DNA of 64,000 nucleotides from Leptospiraceae bacterium (GTDB lineage: Bacteria > Spirochaetota > Leptospiria > Leptospirales > Leptospiraceae). A model generated the notes under the pieces. That model was not told the DNA's origin. It worked only from the letters and a program-made list of their open reading frames with translations, and searched no databases. Of the stretch, positions 43,442-51,708 are shown piece after piece. The stretch covers positions 372,001-436,000 of the forward strand of contig JACKPC010000005.1 in the NCBI GenBank assembly GCA_024233835.1, written 5' to 3'. A program made the translations under genes and the position numbers. Every line of letters starts with the position of its first letter. Position 1 is the stretch's first letter.

Positions 43442-43467
43442 AAAAACTCCTTTATTCATTAGACGCT

Positions 43468-44066
43468 TTATTCTCCATTAAAGGCAAGGACAATGGCTCT
43501 TGCCATCCGGTTCACTTCATATTTATCCAGGTATTCCAACTCGGCTACACGTTTTGCGTAGCCTGAAGGATTTTTTTTGAATTTGGGAAGGTTATAATAT
43601 TGCGAAAGTAGCTCAACCGCCCCATAGCCATTTTTTAGATTATCTCGCCATTTCGCTAAATCTTTTTTACAGTTGCCTCTTGAGTTGCTTTCGTTGCTTT
43701 CACTATCTCAAGTGCAAAAACAGAAACCAATCCAAAAGCTCCGGATTCAATCCAGGCCTGAACTACTTCAATTCGAGGATATAAAAGATTTTCACCCAAA
43801 AGAAGCATATCAGCTTCAAACGGTTCAAGCTTCTCTGCACGTTTACGAATCATCGAATAGGCTCTCTGTGAAGGAACTTTAAAAATAATGTGATAATCAT
43901 CTACAGTAGCCAGATGAATACCACCTCTACTTTTAAAATTTCCTCTGAGAGTGTCCAGAGGTGCTTTATACTTTTCTAAAAACTCTTCAGTAACCGGTTC
44001 ATACACAGCAGGCAATTGTTCTTTGGCATTATTAATTTCTGATATTTGATTTAAAGGATTCTCCAT
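43468..44066 (-). CDS. tail assembly chaperone, -1 frameshift extension product
   Basis: Translation slips -1 on A AAA AAG (43668-43662) two codons before the zero-frame stop. It continues DLAKWRDNLKNGYGAVELLSQYYNLPKFKKNPSGYAKRVAELEYLDKYEVNRMARAIVLAFNGE to 43468, giving about 199 residues. This is the G/GT arrangement of long-tailed phages, where the extended form loads the tape measure. The extension has no start codon of its own near its beginning, supporting frameshifting. Confidence 0.75.
43656..44066 (-). CDS. tail assembly chaperone, zero-frame product (gp41-like)
   Basis: 136 residues from ATG 44066 (MENPLNQISEINNAKEQLPAVYEPVTEEFLEKYKAPLDTLRGNFKSRGGIHLATVDDYHIIFKVPSQRAYSMIR...). Location between the tube and tape-measure genes and the slippery heptamer at its end identify it. 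The short form should be in excess. Confidence 0.75.
   Translation of the reverse strand: MENPLNQISEINNAKEQLPAVYEPVTEEFLEKYKAPLDTLRGNFKSRGGIHLATVDDYHIIFKVPSQRAYSMIRKRAEKLEPFEADMLLLGENLLYPRIEVVQAWIESGAFGLVSVFALEIVKATKATQEATVKKI
43662..43668 (-). promoter_or_regulatory. A AAA AAG -1 ribosomal frameshift site
   Basis: Classic bacterial slippery heptamer in phase (GTA AAA AAG ATT TAG), as in dnaX. The -1 frame is open for 64 more codons, while the zero frame stops two codons later. Confidence 0.8.
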
Positions 44067-44080
44067 ATACACTCCTATTC

Positions 44081-44524
44081 TTATAACATTGTAATTCTTG
44101 GAAAACCTAAGACAGCTAAATCCAATGGAACTTCTACCTTATCATCTCCCTGTTTAAAAACATATTTCACTGTTTTAAACTTAATGGCTGGAATTACAAG
44201 GCCGTAAGAAATTCCAGCAGCCACACAATCAGCAGTTAATGGAGCTGGAGGTAACATAGTCAACATCCCTCCAAAAGGAGCGGCTAAGGTTGTAAGAACT
44301 TTTAACTCATCTAAATGCAAAGCACATTTAGCATCAAATTCAGTTTTCTTCTTTGTCCAATTTGTAGGTAACCCACTGGCACCATAAACAATAGCAATAT
44401 CTGCTTTCTCTTCAAATTCAAAACTGGAAAATTTTACAATTTGATTTCCATATAAGGTCAGCTTAAAATTTTCCCAGTTTAATGATTCCGGGAGGACTTC
44501 TATCCCCCAATTTGGATTATTCAT
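44081..44524 (-). CDS. tail tube protein
   Basis: 147 residues directly after the sheath gene. NWENFKLTLYGNQIVKFSSFEFEEKADIAIVYGASGLPTNWTKKKTEFDAKCALHLDELKVL resembles the tube fold of Mu gpM-type and phi-KZ-like families. Position between sheath and chaperone is decisive. Confidence 0.75.
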   Translation of the reverse strand: MNNPNWGIEVLPESLNWENFKLTLYGNQIVKFSSFEFEEKADIAIVYGASGLPTNWTKKKTEFDAKCALHLDELKVLTTLAAPFGGMLTMLPPAPLTADCVAAGISYGLVIPAIKFKTVKYVFKQGDDKVEVPLDLAVLGFPRITML

Positions 44525-44537
44525 TCATACATCTCCT

Positions 44538-46043
44538 TTATTGCGTAACGGCAAACGATGTTGTCCATTCAATTGCTTTAATACGTCCTGCAATAAACAT
44601 TTTCAACTTGGCTTTTAGGATTTTTGTCTGAGAAAAATCCTTATCAGGATCAAAAATAATTTCATGCTTTGAGATTTCCTGCCTTCCTGAAACTTCCATC
44701 GAAGACGAAACCGCAGCATCTGCAACTGCCTGAATATATTTGATTCCTCCGCTACCTGAACCAATATTCGTATCCTGATTTAAAAATTGCAGTGACTCAC
44801 GATACACAATCCTGTGCATTTTGTCTGCCCGTCTTCTTTCAGGGATTTCCACAAAATCCGAATCAGGCCCTGACTTCATCCTGTCTCTGGCAATGAAAAT
44901 TCCATCATAGTCGTTATACTCTTTTAAAACGGTGAGCCTCATATCATGGAGTAAGTCCATGTAATCCTGATAACCTTCTTTCCAGTAACGAATTTCCGAC
45001 ATTGTAAGACTGCGTTTTTCTCGCACATAGGCAGCAGAAACATTGGGAGCACCGGAAGCAATTTTGGCTGTTAGTAGAGTCGCTGCATTTCTCCACTCAC
45101 CCAGGGGAATCTCAGATGCCAGGACAACTTCATAACCACCGGCATTTGCGATACCACCCGGAATATAACGACCCTCAGATGCAACAATGCAAACCCTGTC
45201 AGAGAAAAACGGGTCATACTCATCGGCAATGTATTGCAGGTATTCTGCAATGTCAGCAAAGTCCGAACCTTTCTTGGCCTCGGCTTCATCGAAGCTCATT
45301 CCCTCAAGCACAGCAAAAATTGGCTGATTTAACTCGGTTTCCATAACCTGCAAAACAGAGTCCAGGGAGACGGCAAAATTTCTGTCCACACCTCCCAGAA
45401 GATGAATCCAGTAAACCCTGTATTCCTGTTTGAAAGCTTCAAAGGCGGCAAGTCTGGAAGAGTTGGAAGCGGCAGGCCCGGAAATCTCAAAAGACCAGAC
45501 ATCTCCCAGTGCAAAGGTTTGCTCAGGACTCGTTACATCATCTGTGAAAGTTGCACTTACACCCACATCCAGATTGATAGACGCACCACTGACAGGGGTT
45601 ACAAGTGGTGCTCCATAGCTAAGACCACCATCTACCGACTTTCGATATTCAGCAATACCACCGGCCCCGGCTTTTGTAATTTTGATTTTAACAGAACGAC
45701 TTCCTGAAGGACTGCCATTAATGGCTATTGTAGCCAGTCCGCTTCCTTCCAGTGTAGGTGTGGCGACAATCCCTGGAATATCATTATCAGGACGAACACA
45801 GAGAAGTGGAACCGGCTTCTGTCCGAGCTCTTCATCAAACTCTTCAAAGTATTGCTTGAGAGAATCAATTAATTGACCTCGACCGAATATATTCTCTGCC
45901 TGTTTAAGATTTTGGATATAATAGATTTTATTAACTTCACCGGTTTCGGCTACACCAACTTTCCCGTGAACCCTGTCAGGAATCACATCACTAAAAGTCA
46001 GACCGCCCGATTGGTGAGTAGTTGTAACGCTGGCTGTAGGCAT
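44538..46043 (-). CDS. contractile tail sheath protein (gpL-like)
   Basis: 501 residues. N-terminus GLTFSDVIPDRVHGKVGVAETGEVNKIYYIQNLKQAENIFGRGQL is the sheath attachment domain. YRVYWIHLLGG, ERRRADKMHRIVYRESLQFLNQD and the C-terminal KAKLKMFIAGRIKAIEWTTSFAV match sheath C-terminal domains. GGGAG precedes the ATG, so this late gene, unlike its three counterparts, has a leader. Contracts to drive the tube into the cell. Confidence 0.9.
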   Translation of the reverse strand: MPTASVTTTHQSGGLTFSDVIPDRVHGKVGVAETGEVNKIYYIQNLKQAENIFGRGQLIDSLKQYFEEFDEELGQKPVPLLCVRPDNDIPGIVATPTLEGSGLATIAINGSPSGSRSVKIKITKAGAGGIAEYRKSVDGGLSYGAPLVTPVSGASINLDVGVSATFTDDVTSPEQTFALGDVWSFEISGPAASNSSRLAAFEAFKQEYRVYWIHLLGGVDRNFAVSLDSVLQVMETELNQPIFAVLEGMSFDEAEAKKGSDFADIAEYLQYIADEYDPFFSDRVCIVASEGRYIPGGIANAGGYEVVLASEIPLGEWRNAATLLTAKIASGAPNVSAAYVREKRSLTMSEIRYWKEGYQDYMDLLHDMRLTVLKEYNDYDGIFIARDRMKSGPDSDFVEIPERRRADKMHRIVYRESLQFLNQDTNIGSGSGGIKYIQAVADAAVSSSMEVSGRQEISKHEIIFDPDKDFSQTKILKAKLKMFIAGRIKAIEWTTSFAVTQ

Positions 46044-46072
46044 TCATCTTTCTCCCTATTTCAGATGAATCT

Positions 46073-46134
46073 ACAGTATCAAAAATCAATTCATCCTGCA
46101 AGGTAGACGCTGCCGATGATTCCCGTTTTTCGTC
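46073..46134 (-). promoter_or_regulatory. late-promoter element c (sheath unit)
   Basis: Conserved block 46098-46134 (minus GACGAAAAACGGGAATCATC then GGCAGCGTCTACC), TTGCAG, 17-bp spacer, TGA and -10 TACTGT (46073-46078). It begins directly at the stop of the upstream gene. Confidence 0.75.
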
Positions 46135-46707
46135 TTATTTTATTTTAAAACTGGCAGTAAATTGAACCCCTGCCAGGGTTTCCCTGTTTTCAATTTTATA
46201 AATGCCATCTAAAAAAATAACTTCAAGATATATTTTATACAAACCTAATTCTCCGGCAGGGTCTGTAATAATTCCTGACTGACCTGCATTCACTTCAACT
46301 TTTATAGGAATCGAATATTCATCCCTTGTAAATTTCAATCGGTCATATAAATAAACCAGACTTTGATCAATAATTCCCATATTCGTAATATCAGATAGAA
46401 TATCATCATCAGGTGAATTCAGCCAGAAATCTAACTGGTATAAAAAACTTTGATTTATGATTTTCGTTAATAAGGCAATGGTTTTATTGGATTCATTCTG
46501 AATAACGATTCTTTCAGAGGGTCTGCTTCCGGAGTAAAAAACATTATTCACAGCATTATATCCAATCACACAGAAGGGAGCTTTTTCCTGGAAGCTATCC
46601 AGCGGCGGTTGAATCTCATAGAAATTATCAGAACCAAATGGATTCTCTCCATTCAGCGTGATAGACGCAGCCAGGGCTTTTAAATAATCAATATGGGCTT
46701 TTCTCAT
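46135..46707 (-). CDS. tail completion/terminator-like protein
   Basis: 190 residues. Position after the gpG-like gene and before the sheath suggests the tail terminator or neck protein. VQ-type strands IPIKVEVNAGQSGIITDPAGELGLYKIYLEVIFLDG are beta-rich. No specific family signature is visible. Overlaps the previous gene by 4 bases. Confidence 0.5.
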   Translation of the reverse strand: MRKAHIDYLKALAASITLNGENPFGSDNFYEIQPPLDSFQEKAPFCVIGYNAVNNVFYSGSRPSERIVIQNESNKTIALLTKIINQSFLYQLDFWLNSPDDDILSDITNMGIIDQSLVYLYDRLKFTRDEYSIPIKVEVNAGQSGIITDPAGELGLYKIYLEVIFLDGIYKIENRETLAGVQFTASFKIK

Positions 46708-47141
46708 AGACTTAAACCTCTCCTAAAGGCTTCTCTCCAGTTTTCCTTCATGCCTTCCAGGCTATCATTCCAGGCAGGACGATAATACGGTCTGGCAGGA
46801 ATCTTCCGTGGAGCATAGCCAAACTCATGAGCTCGTGCATACGGGTTATTCGTTCCAACTTGAAATACTTTTCCGGAAACCTTTGCTACCTCAAAGGAGG
46901 AACTTAAATCGCCGGTTCCTACGAGTATCAGGTTCGACAGATTTTTTTTCTCTTTTTGCGTTATCGTTTTCGGTTTCAAGTCCGGCCACTGGCTTCTGTA
47001 TTTCTGATTCCGAATTCCCTTGATAAGGTTAGCCTGTAAAAGCATGGCATTTTTTTCCGTGGCTCTTTCCAATTGAGCATCAAGTCCGGCAATTGCATTT
47101 AGCAATACAGGTCCGAAAGTATCTGTATACGTTAAACCCAT
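46704..47141 (-). CDS. Mu gpG-like virion morphogenesis protein
   Basis: 145 residues. KYRSQWPDLKPKTITQKEKKNLSNLILVGTGDLSSSFEVAKVSGKVFQVGTNNPYARAHEFGYAPRKIPARPYYRPAW contains the W-P-x-L...T-G-x-L-x-x-S...YA-x-x-H-x-x-G...R-P signature of phage virion morphogenesis/gp10 proteins. Completes head-tail joining. Confidence 0.85.
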   Translation of the reverse strand: MGLTYTDTFGPVLLNAIAGLDAQLERATEKNAMLLQANLIKGIRNQKYRSQWPDLKPKTITQKEKKNLSNLILVGTGDLSSSFEVAKVSGKVFQVGTNNPYARAHEFGYAPRKIPARPYYRPAWNDSLEGMKENWREAFRRGLSL

Positions 47142-47548
47142 ACACGTCCCCCTTTTGGTTCAAGGCTCAAATCAAAAACTACAACTCCATACTGATATCC
47201 TTTCAACGATAAGGTTCGGATTCCATCTATCATAAAGCTTAGACTCAAATTCAGCTCTGATATGTCATTCAACAAACCCTTAAACATTCGATATTCCTGG
47301 GTAATTTGCTCAGGATAAATATAGCGTCTGCAATAGAACTTTGCTTTCGTATATTGGATTTCTCCTATATTCTGTTTATCCTCATTTTCTGTATCTACCC
47401 AGAGTCCGATTAAAGTCCCATCCAATTCATACACGGTTTTTGCCGTAGCTTTCACCCTGCCTGTTTTGGAAACAGGTTTTAAAAGTGTCACCACATCTTT
47501 TGCGTGAACATCAAAACTTTGCTTTAATCGCACTTCAATGGGTAGCAT
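47132..47548 (-). CDS. head-tail joining hypothetical protein
   Basis: 138 residues, beta-rich, cysteine-containing middle (AKFYCRRYIYPEQITQEYRMFKGLLNDI). It overlaps the gpG-like gene. In Mu-like phages small connector genes lie here. No family recognised. Confidence 0.5.
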   Translation of the reverse strand: MLPIEVRLKQSFDVHAKDVVTLLKPVSKTGRVKATAKTVYELDGTLIGLWVDTENEDKQNIGEIQYTKAKFYCRRYIYPEQITQEYRMFKGLLNDISELNLSLSFMIDGIRTLSLKGYQYGVVVFDLSLEPKGGRVWV

Positions 47549-47551
47549 GGC

Positions 47552-48424
47552 TTAACTCACAACTTCTAAGAAAGAAATCTTTTTACCGAATATGGTTTCA
47601 TTTGCTTCAATAGACTTGATGTCTGTATTTCTAGAACGGACAGCCGTATCAACAATATGAACCCGGTTATCATGATAAACTATACCGGTTGAGTGTGGTG
47701 TTTTATCGAGCCGTAAATGCAAGAGTTTTTCTGGATTCTGAGTAATCACATCCATCAGGTTGTTCTCATACCTTTTGATTATAGCCTCTCTACCTAAAAG
47801 AGCTTCATAAATTTTAGGAGTGTATAGGGTTGTCCCCGGTATAAATACACCGGCTTCATTTTTAAACCAGCCTACGGAATCAGTCCCCCAGATTCGTTTC
47901 AGGGCATTTTTTATATCAAAGGCATTCTGACCTGAATTTACCCGTATCTGATTGGCAATTAAAATGGCAATATTAATCCAACATAAGGTATTCGCAATAT
48001 CGTTTTTTGTTGCCAGTTCGATAATCCTTTTTCCAAGCATATCGCTGAAGGGTTTATATGTATTATTTATCTCATCTGCAATCTCTTTTACAATTGTATG
48101 CAAAGAGAATTTTTCTTTTACAGGCAAATCCTGATAGAGTTCACCGGTAGAAATTTTTCTAAAACCATCCACTGACTTGTAGTTCTCTGGATCCTGAGAT
48201 GGATAAATAAAACGTGGTTTTTCTTCTACCTTCACTACAGCATTGGAGTGAACCGAATCCGGATTGGAAGCTATCGGGTCACGAGGTTTGAAAAGTGTCG
48301 TAACACCTGTCAGAACATCCACAGCCGTCAAAGAGCCTTTTCGCTGATAGGCAACTATCAGGTTTCCGATTACAGTCACAATTCCAATGATAATGGGTAA
48401 TATTGTTTCTAGGTTAAGTTGCAT
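47552..48424 (-). CDS. membrane-anchored phage protein next to holin-like genes
   Basis: 290 residues. N-terminal helix (ETILPIIIGIVTVIGNLIVAY) then a periplasm- or cytosol-facing domain. The C-terminus LLHLRLDKTPHSTGIVYHDNRVHIVDTAVRSRNTDI has a conserved-looking HST...DNRVHIVD block reminiscent of cysteine-peptidase/NlpC-style cores, but no catalytic Cys is obvious. Gene order suggests lysis or exclusion. No endolysin is otherwise seen in the prophage, so this is a candidate. Speculative. Confidence 0.45.
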   Translation of the reverse strand: MQLNLETILPIIIGIVTVIGNLIVAYQRKGSLTAVDVLTGVTTLFKPRDPIASNPDSVHSNAVVKVEEKPRFIYPSQDPENYKSVDGFRKISTGELYQDLPVKEKFSLHTIVKEIADEINNTYKPFSDMLGKRIIELATKNDIANTLCWINIAILIANQIRVNSGQNAFDIKNALKRIWGTDSVGWFKNEAGVFIPGTTLYTPKIYEALLGREAIIKRYENNLMDVITQNPEKLLHLRLDKTPHSTGIVYHDNRVHIVDTAVRSRNTDIKSIEANETIFGKKISFLEVVS

Positions 48425-48698
48425 TTGAATCTCCTTGTTCTACATTTTTCCCGGTTCTTATCATAGCTAAATACTTCACGTTCTCACCTGCAATTCGTAA
48501 GCTCACAGGAACCGCAAATACCCAGAGCACGTGCTCAATAAAACTCAAAATTTCTTTTGGCACTAAAATCAGATCTGATTTACCTGAAAACGTTCTTACG
48601 ATAGCAGTCCCTAAAGTTGCTATTATGATTAACACAACTATAAACCAAAAAGAATTTGCGTAAATTCTTTCAGCTATAGTATCCAATTTATCAGTCAT
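48414..48698 (-). CDS. holin-like two-helix membrane protein
   Basis: 94 residues from ATG 48698 with GAGGA before it, overlapping the stop of the 28-residue peptide gene. Two hydrophobic helices (FWFIVVLIIIATLGTAIV and IEHVLWVFAVPVSLRIAG). Size and context fit a holin; sequence does not match a known class. Confidence 0.5.
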   Translation of the reverse strand: MTDKLDTIAERIYANSFWFIVVLIIIATLGTAIVRTFSGKSDLILVPKEILSFIEHVLWVFAVPVSLRIAGENVKYLAMIRTGKNVEQGDSNAT

Positions 48699-48781
48699 GT
48701 CTTCCTCACAAAATAGGCGAAGGCCATAATTAGCATCATGGCACCAACCCAATACATTAAAATTTCATAACGTGGATCCAT
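48695..48781 (-). CDS. 28-residue membrane peptide
   Basis: MDPRYEILMYWVGAMMLIMAFAYFVRKT, one helix. Strong AAGGAGAG ribosome site 7 bases upstream, and its stop overlaps the next start (ATGA). Possibly a pinholin or antiholin of the cluster. The ribosome site and coupling make it likely real. Confidence 0.55.
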   Translation of the reverse strand: MDPRYEILMYWVGAMMLIMAFAYFVRKT

Positions 48782-48793
48782 ATTTAACTCTCC

Positions 48794-49618
48794 TTATATT
48801 AGTTTATGACCCTTATAAACCAAAGTTTTAAACTCCCCATTTAACTGATTTATTTTCATAGCAATAGTTTCCTGCGCATTTAAAATGACCGGCAAAAAAC
48901 TATTTGTAAAAACATCTTCTAATAAAACATGAGGAGGTTTGTCAGACTCTAATTGACAGGCTAAATTTTTAATTATCTGGCAGCGGTATACTGTCATCAT
49001 TTCCTCATATTTATTAATCAAGCGTCTCATTTTCCTGTATTTAATCTCTTGCTTAATATTCATTATTTCAATTTCAGAAATTTCCAAAGTCTCGTATCTG
49101 GACCTTATATATTTGATAAGGTCAACCTGCCTGATTTCAATATTTTCTGAAAGTTCAGAAATCATCAGTATAGGTAATAGCTTTACATGCTCCTCATAAT
49201 CTGTTAATAATTGCAATATTAGCTGTTTAGAATTCATTAACTCTGTGTATTTCAAATAATATATAAAATTCTTTATGTATCCATAATCATTATTTCGTAT
49301 GATTTTAAGAGTGAAAATTTTTAAAAACATTTCGAGGTATCTTGCCTCTAATTCCAGCATATCACCAAAAGCAATTTTTTTACCAAGGCTTATCACATTA
49401 AATGGGATTCGAATAGAGGTTAGATTTTTTATTTTTTCAAATACACGATGATTTAGTAACTTTTTATGATAAAACCAGAAGCTTATGATATTGTAAGTTT
49501 TAGTATTTTGTAATTTCCGTTTGATATAATAGAAAAGCGGAACAACAAAAATATAGGCAATAATCCATAGAGCTGTCGTCATTGTATCAGAAATCAATTT
49601 ATGTTTTATATTCTGCAT
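48794..49618 (-). CDS. membrane-anchored hypothetical protein (candidate exclusion protein)
   Basis: 274 residues. N-terminal helix (TALWIIAYIFVVPLFYYI) then a long helical cytoplasmic region rich in Ile, Lys and Asn. ATG 49582 (MTTALW) is an equally good start. It lies between the tRNA and the holin-like genes, a spot without structural genes, and its AT content is higher than its neighbours. Looks like a moron. Function unknown. Confidence 0.5.
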   Translation of the reverse strand: MQNIKHKLISDTMTTALWIIAYIFVVPLFYYIKRKLQNTKTYNIISFWFYHKKLLNHRVFEKIKNLTSIRIPFNVISLGKKIAFGDMLELEARYLEMFLKIFTLKIIRNNDYGYIKNFIYYLKYTELMNSKQLILQLLTDYEEHVKLLPILMISELSENIEIRQVDLIKYIRSRYETLEISEIEIMNIKQEIKYRKMRRLINKYEEMMTVYRCQIIKNLACQLESDKPPHVLLEDVFTNSFLPVILNAQETIAMKINQLNGEFKTLVYKGHKLI

Positions 49619-49629
49619 CTTTACCTGTA

Positions 49630-49701
49630 TGGCGGGGACGGGATTCGAACCCGCAACATTTAGAGCATGAGTCTAACATTCTACCGTTGAACTACCCCGC
49701 A
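49630..49701 (-). tRNA. prophage tRNA with CAU anticodon
   Basis: Cloverleaf on the minus strand: acceptor (U)GCGGGG paired with CCCCGC, U8 A9, D-stem GUUC/GAAU, anticodon stem UUAGA/UCUAA with loop CUCAUGC (anticodon CAU), T-arm GCGGG-UUCGAAU-CCCGU. The anticodon stem lacks the three G-C pairs of initiators, so this is elongator Met or, if lysidine-modified, Ile2. Position 1-72 appears mismatched (U-C). Confidence 0.85.
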
Positions 49702-49707
49702 TTATTT

Positions 49708-50118
49708 TTATACTACAACGACATAATCTCTCGATGAACTGGCATATTCCGACAAAATAGAATAGGCCTTATCCATAAACGATTTTACTACAGAATTAAA
49801 CTCATTTGGTTTCATGGAACGAGTCGTTATACTCTGAACACCAACCAAAGAAATACTGGCCACATCATTTAAACTTCTGTAATATTCTTCCTCAGCTAAA
49901 AAGGCCTTAACCAGCCAGACCTCAGCCTGCTTTAATCGTTCAACAGGGGCCGTTTGAAAGCCCCAGTAAAGAATCTTGTTCAGAGCAAACTCAGAAGCTG
50001 ATTCGAGAAAGGTTACCCACTCAGTTTTTCCTGTGCTGAGTGGATTCACATCATCCATTCCCATAGCGTCCGGCTTCTTACCGCAGAGAATTTTTAAATC
50101 TTCTAAGGTGTTATACAT
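49708..50118 (-). CDS. head-tail connector-like protein
   Basis: 136 residues directly after the capsid gene. Helical (TEWVTFLESASEFALNKILYWGF, AEVWLVKAFLAEEEYYRSLNDV), similar in size and place to Mu gp36/DUF1320 or gp6-like head completion proteins. Function by synteny. Confidence 0.55.
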   Translation of the reverse strand: MYNTLEDLKILCGKKPDAMGMDDVNPLSTGKTEWVTFLESASEFALNKILYWGFQTAPVERLKQAEVWLVKAFLAEEEYYRSLNDVASISLVGVQSITTRSMKPNEFNSVVKSFMDKAYSILSEYASSSRDYVVVV

Positions 50119-51303
50119 TTACGCTTTCAGCTTTTTAATTCCCCTGGCTTTTGCATCGATGATTCCAAAGTTAAGGTTTCTGGAAATAGTTCCAATCTCT
50201 GTCTGGTTGGAGATGATTTTATCCGTTTCCACGATAGCCGAATTCTTTTCCTCGTAGTATTCCAGACATTCTTTCTTGTTAAAGGCAAAGATTGTATCAT
50301 CCGGAATGTCAGGATGTATTTTCCAGATAACACCTAAAAGGTCTTCCTGTTCACCGGTTCTTAAGAATTTTTCCAGAATACCCGGACTTTGAAACTGGGG
50401 AAAGTTCGTATTGTCAGTGAAAATCTTCACGAAAAATTTCCGGTTTACAATTACATGGCTTGGCTCATATCCTTCATCAAAGTCGCCGTAAAGAAACTGA
50501 ACTACATCCGAATACTTCCAGGTAGTAGTTGCTGTCTCTTTAGGAGTAAGCGCCGCCGCATTTCCATCGCCTTTTTCGATTACCTCCAGGGCTCGTTTTG
50601 TAATCTGTCTGCCGATACGGTTTCCGATAGCAGAGAAGAAAAGTCCGGCTCTGAGAAGAGAACTTCTGCGAAGTGCCTCGTAGGTAAAGGTGACCTTTCT
50701 ACCGGCTTTGAAAAGGACAATCGGTTTTTCTCCCATATTCACAGATACATTAGGAAATTCAGAACCCTGTGCTATGAGAGCCAGCTTAGTTTTATCTTCA
50801 TCGAAAATCAAACTTTGCTGCATACCGGGAACCCCATCCAATTCCGTTTTGACACCATATACATCTTCAGGATTCAAATACCTCTTTCCAAAACGCATTC
50901 CTTCTTCAATTTTTCGCCGAATATACTCCGGGAACAAAACCCGATTGCTATCGGAGGAAAAAAACTGTTCTACAAGGCTTGCACTGGATTTTAAATCTAT
51001 ACCCGCTTTATACACCTGCCTTGTCCAGGCATCAGATACCGTGGACAGTTCTGCATTAGGAACGAAACCTGCTTTTTTTTCTTGCTCGGTAAGAGCCTCT
51101 AAAAAGCTCAATTTTTTCCCATCACGTCTTGTTTGAAAAAGTTCCATCGAAAGTTTCAAGTCAGGAACATCCTCTCGCCTGAGAGCAATCACACTCGTAG
51201 CCCCAAGTCCAACCAGCAATTCAGGTGATTTTTCCTGTTTACCACAGGTAAAGAAAAGAAAGAATAACAGTAGACCGATAAAGATTTTTGGTAATTTTTC
51301 CAT
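50119..51303 (-). CDS. major capsid protein with lipoprotein-like signal N-terminus
   Basis: 394 residues. GIDLKSSASLVEQFFSSDSNRVLFPEYIRRKIEEGMRFGKRYLNPEDV, EKPIVLFKAGRKVTFTYEALRRSSLLRAGLFF, and YEPSHVIVNRKFFVKIFTDNTNFPQFQ show the HK97 capsid fold. The first 20 residues, MEKLPKIFIGLLLFFLFFTC, form a positively charged start, a hydrophobic stretch and a Cys, like a spirochaete lipoprotein signal. The ATG has a strong AGGAG, so this start looks real. Most capsids have a charged delta region here instead. Confidence 0.8.
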   Translation of the reverse strand: MEKLPKIFIGLLLFFLFFTCGKQEKSPELLVGLGATSVIALRREDVPDLKLSMELFQTRRDGKKLSFLEALTEQEKKAGFVPNAELSTVSDAWTRQVYKAGIDLKSSASLVEQFFSSDSNRVLFPEYIRRKIEEGMRFGKRYLNPEDVYGVKTELDGVPGMQQSLIFDEDKTKLALIAQGSEFPNVSVNMGEKPIVLFKAGRKVTFTYEALRRSSLLRAGLFFSAIGNRIGRQITKRALEVIEKGDGNAAALTPKETATTTWKYSDVVQFLYGDFDEGYEPSHVIVNRKFFVKIFTDNTNFPQFQSPGILEKFLRTGEQEDLLGVIWKIHPDIPDDTIFAFNKKECLEYYEEKNSAIVETDKIISNQTEIGTISRNLNFGIIDAKARGIKKLKA

Positions 51304-51324
51304 TTTATTTTCTCCTAATAATTC

Positions 51325-51696
51325 CTAATAGTTTTTCAGAAGGCTGATTTTTTTATTGGTAGCATCTACAGACAACACTGTAAACACGGCCCCCACACCA
51401 ATTTTCAAATCTCCATTTACATCACAGAGAAAATTTTCTTTCCCGGCTACCGGATCCGTTCCCGAATACATAGCTTCCATACTTCCCGCAACCTGAACCC
51501 CGACAACATTAGAGCCTTTTTCCAGGGTGACAATTTGACCCCAGGGAACTTCACTATCCGCACAAAGGGAAACTGCCATGTTTCCGCTGAGCTTTACAAA
51601 CTTCCCGATGTGAGAATCTGTAAGACTCCCATCATGTGAACAGGCCAGAATCGTAGGATGAATTAAGCCTGTGCTCTCTACTATAAAACCTTCCAT
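51325..51696 (-). CDS. capsid decoration (cement) protein
   Basis: 123 residues. GKFVKLSGNMAVSLCADSEVPWGQIVTLEKGSNVVGVQVAGSMEAMYSGTDPVAGKENFLCDVNGDLKIG is the beta-barrel pattern of capsid cement/DUF2190-type proteins. Between protease and capsid genes. Stabilises the head. Confidence 0.7.
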   Translation of the reverse strand: MEGFIVESTGLIHPTILACSHDGSLTDSHIGKFVKLSGNMAVSLCADSEVPWGQIVTLEKGSNVVGVQVAGSMEAMYSGTDPVAGKENFLCDVNGDLKIGVGAVFTVLSVDATNKKISLLKNY

Positions 51697-51708
51697 ATTT
51701 CTTTTCTC

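Noticed and set aside
50389..51136. Plus-strand frames opposite the capsid gene
   Set aside because: Shadow frames of a well-supported capsid gene on the minus strand.
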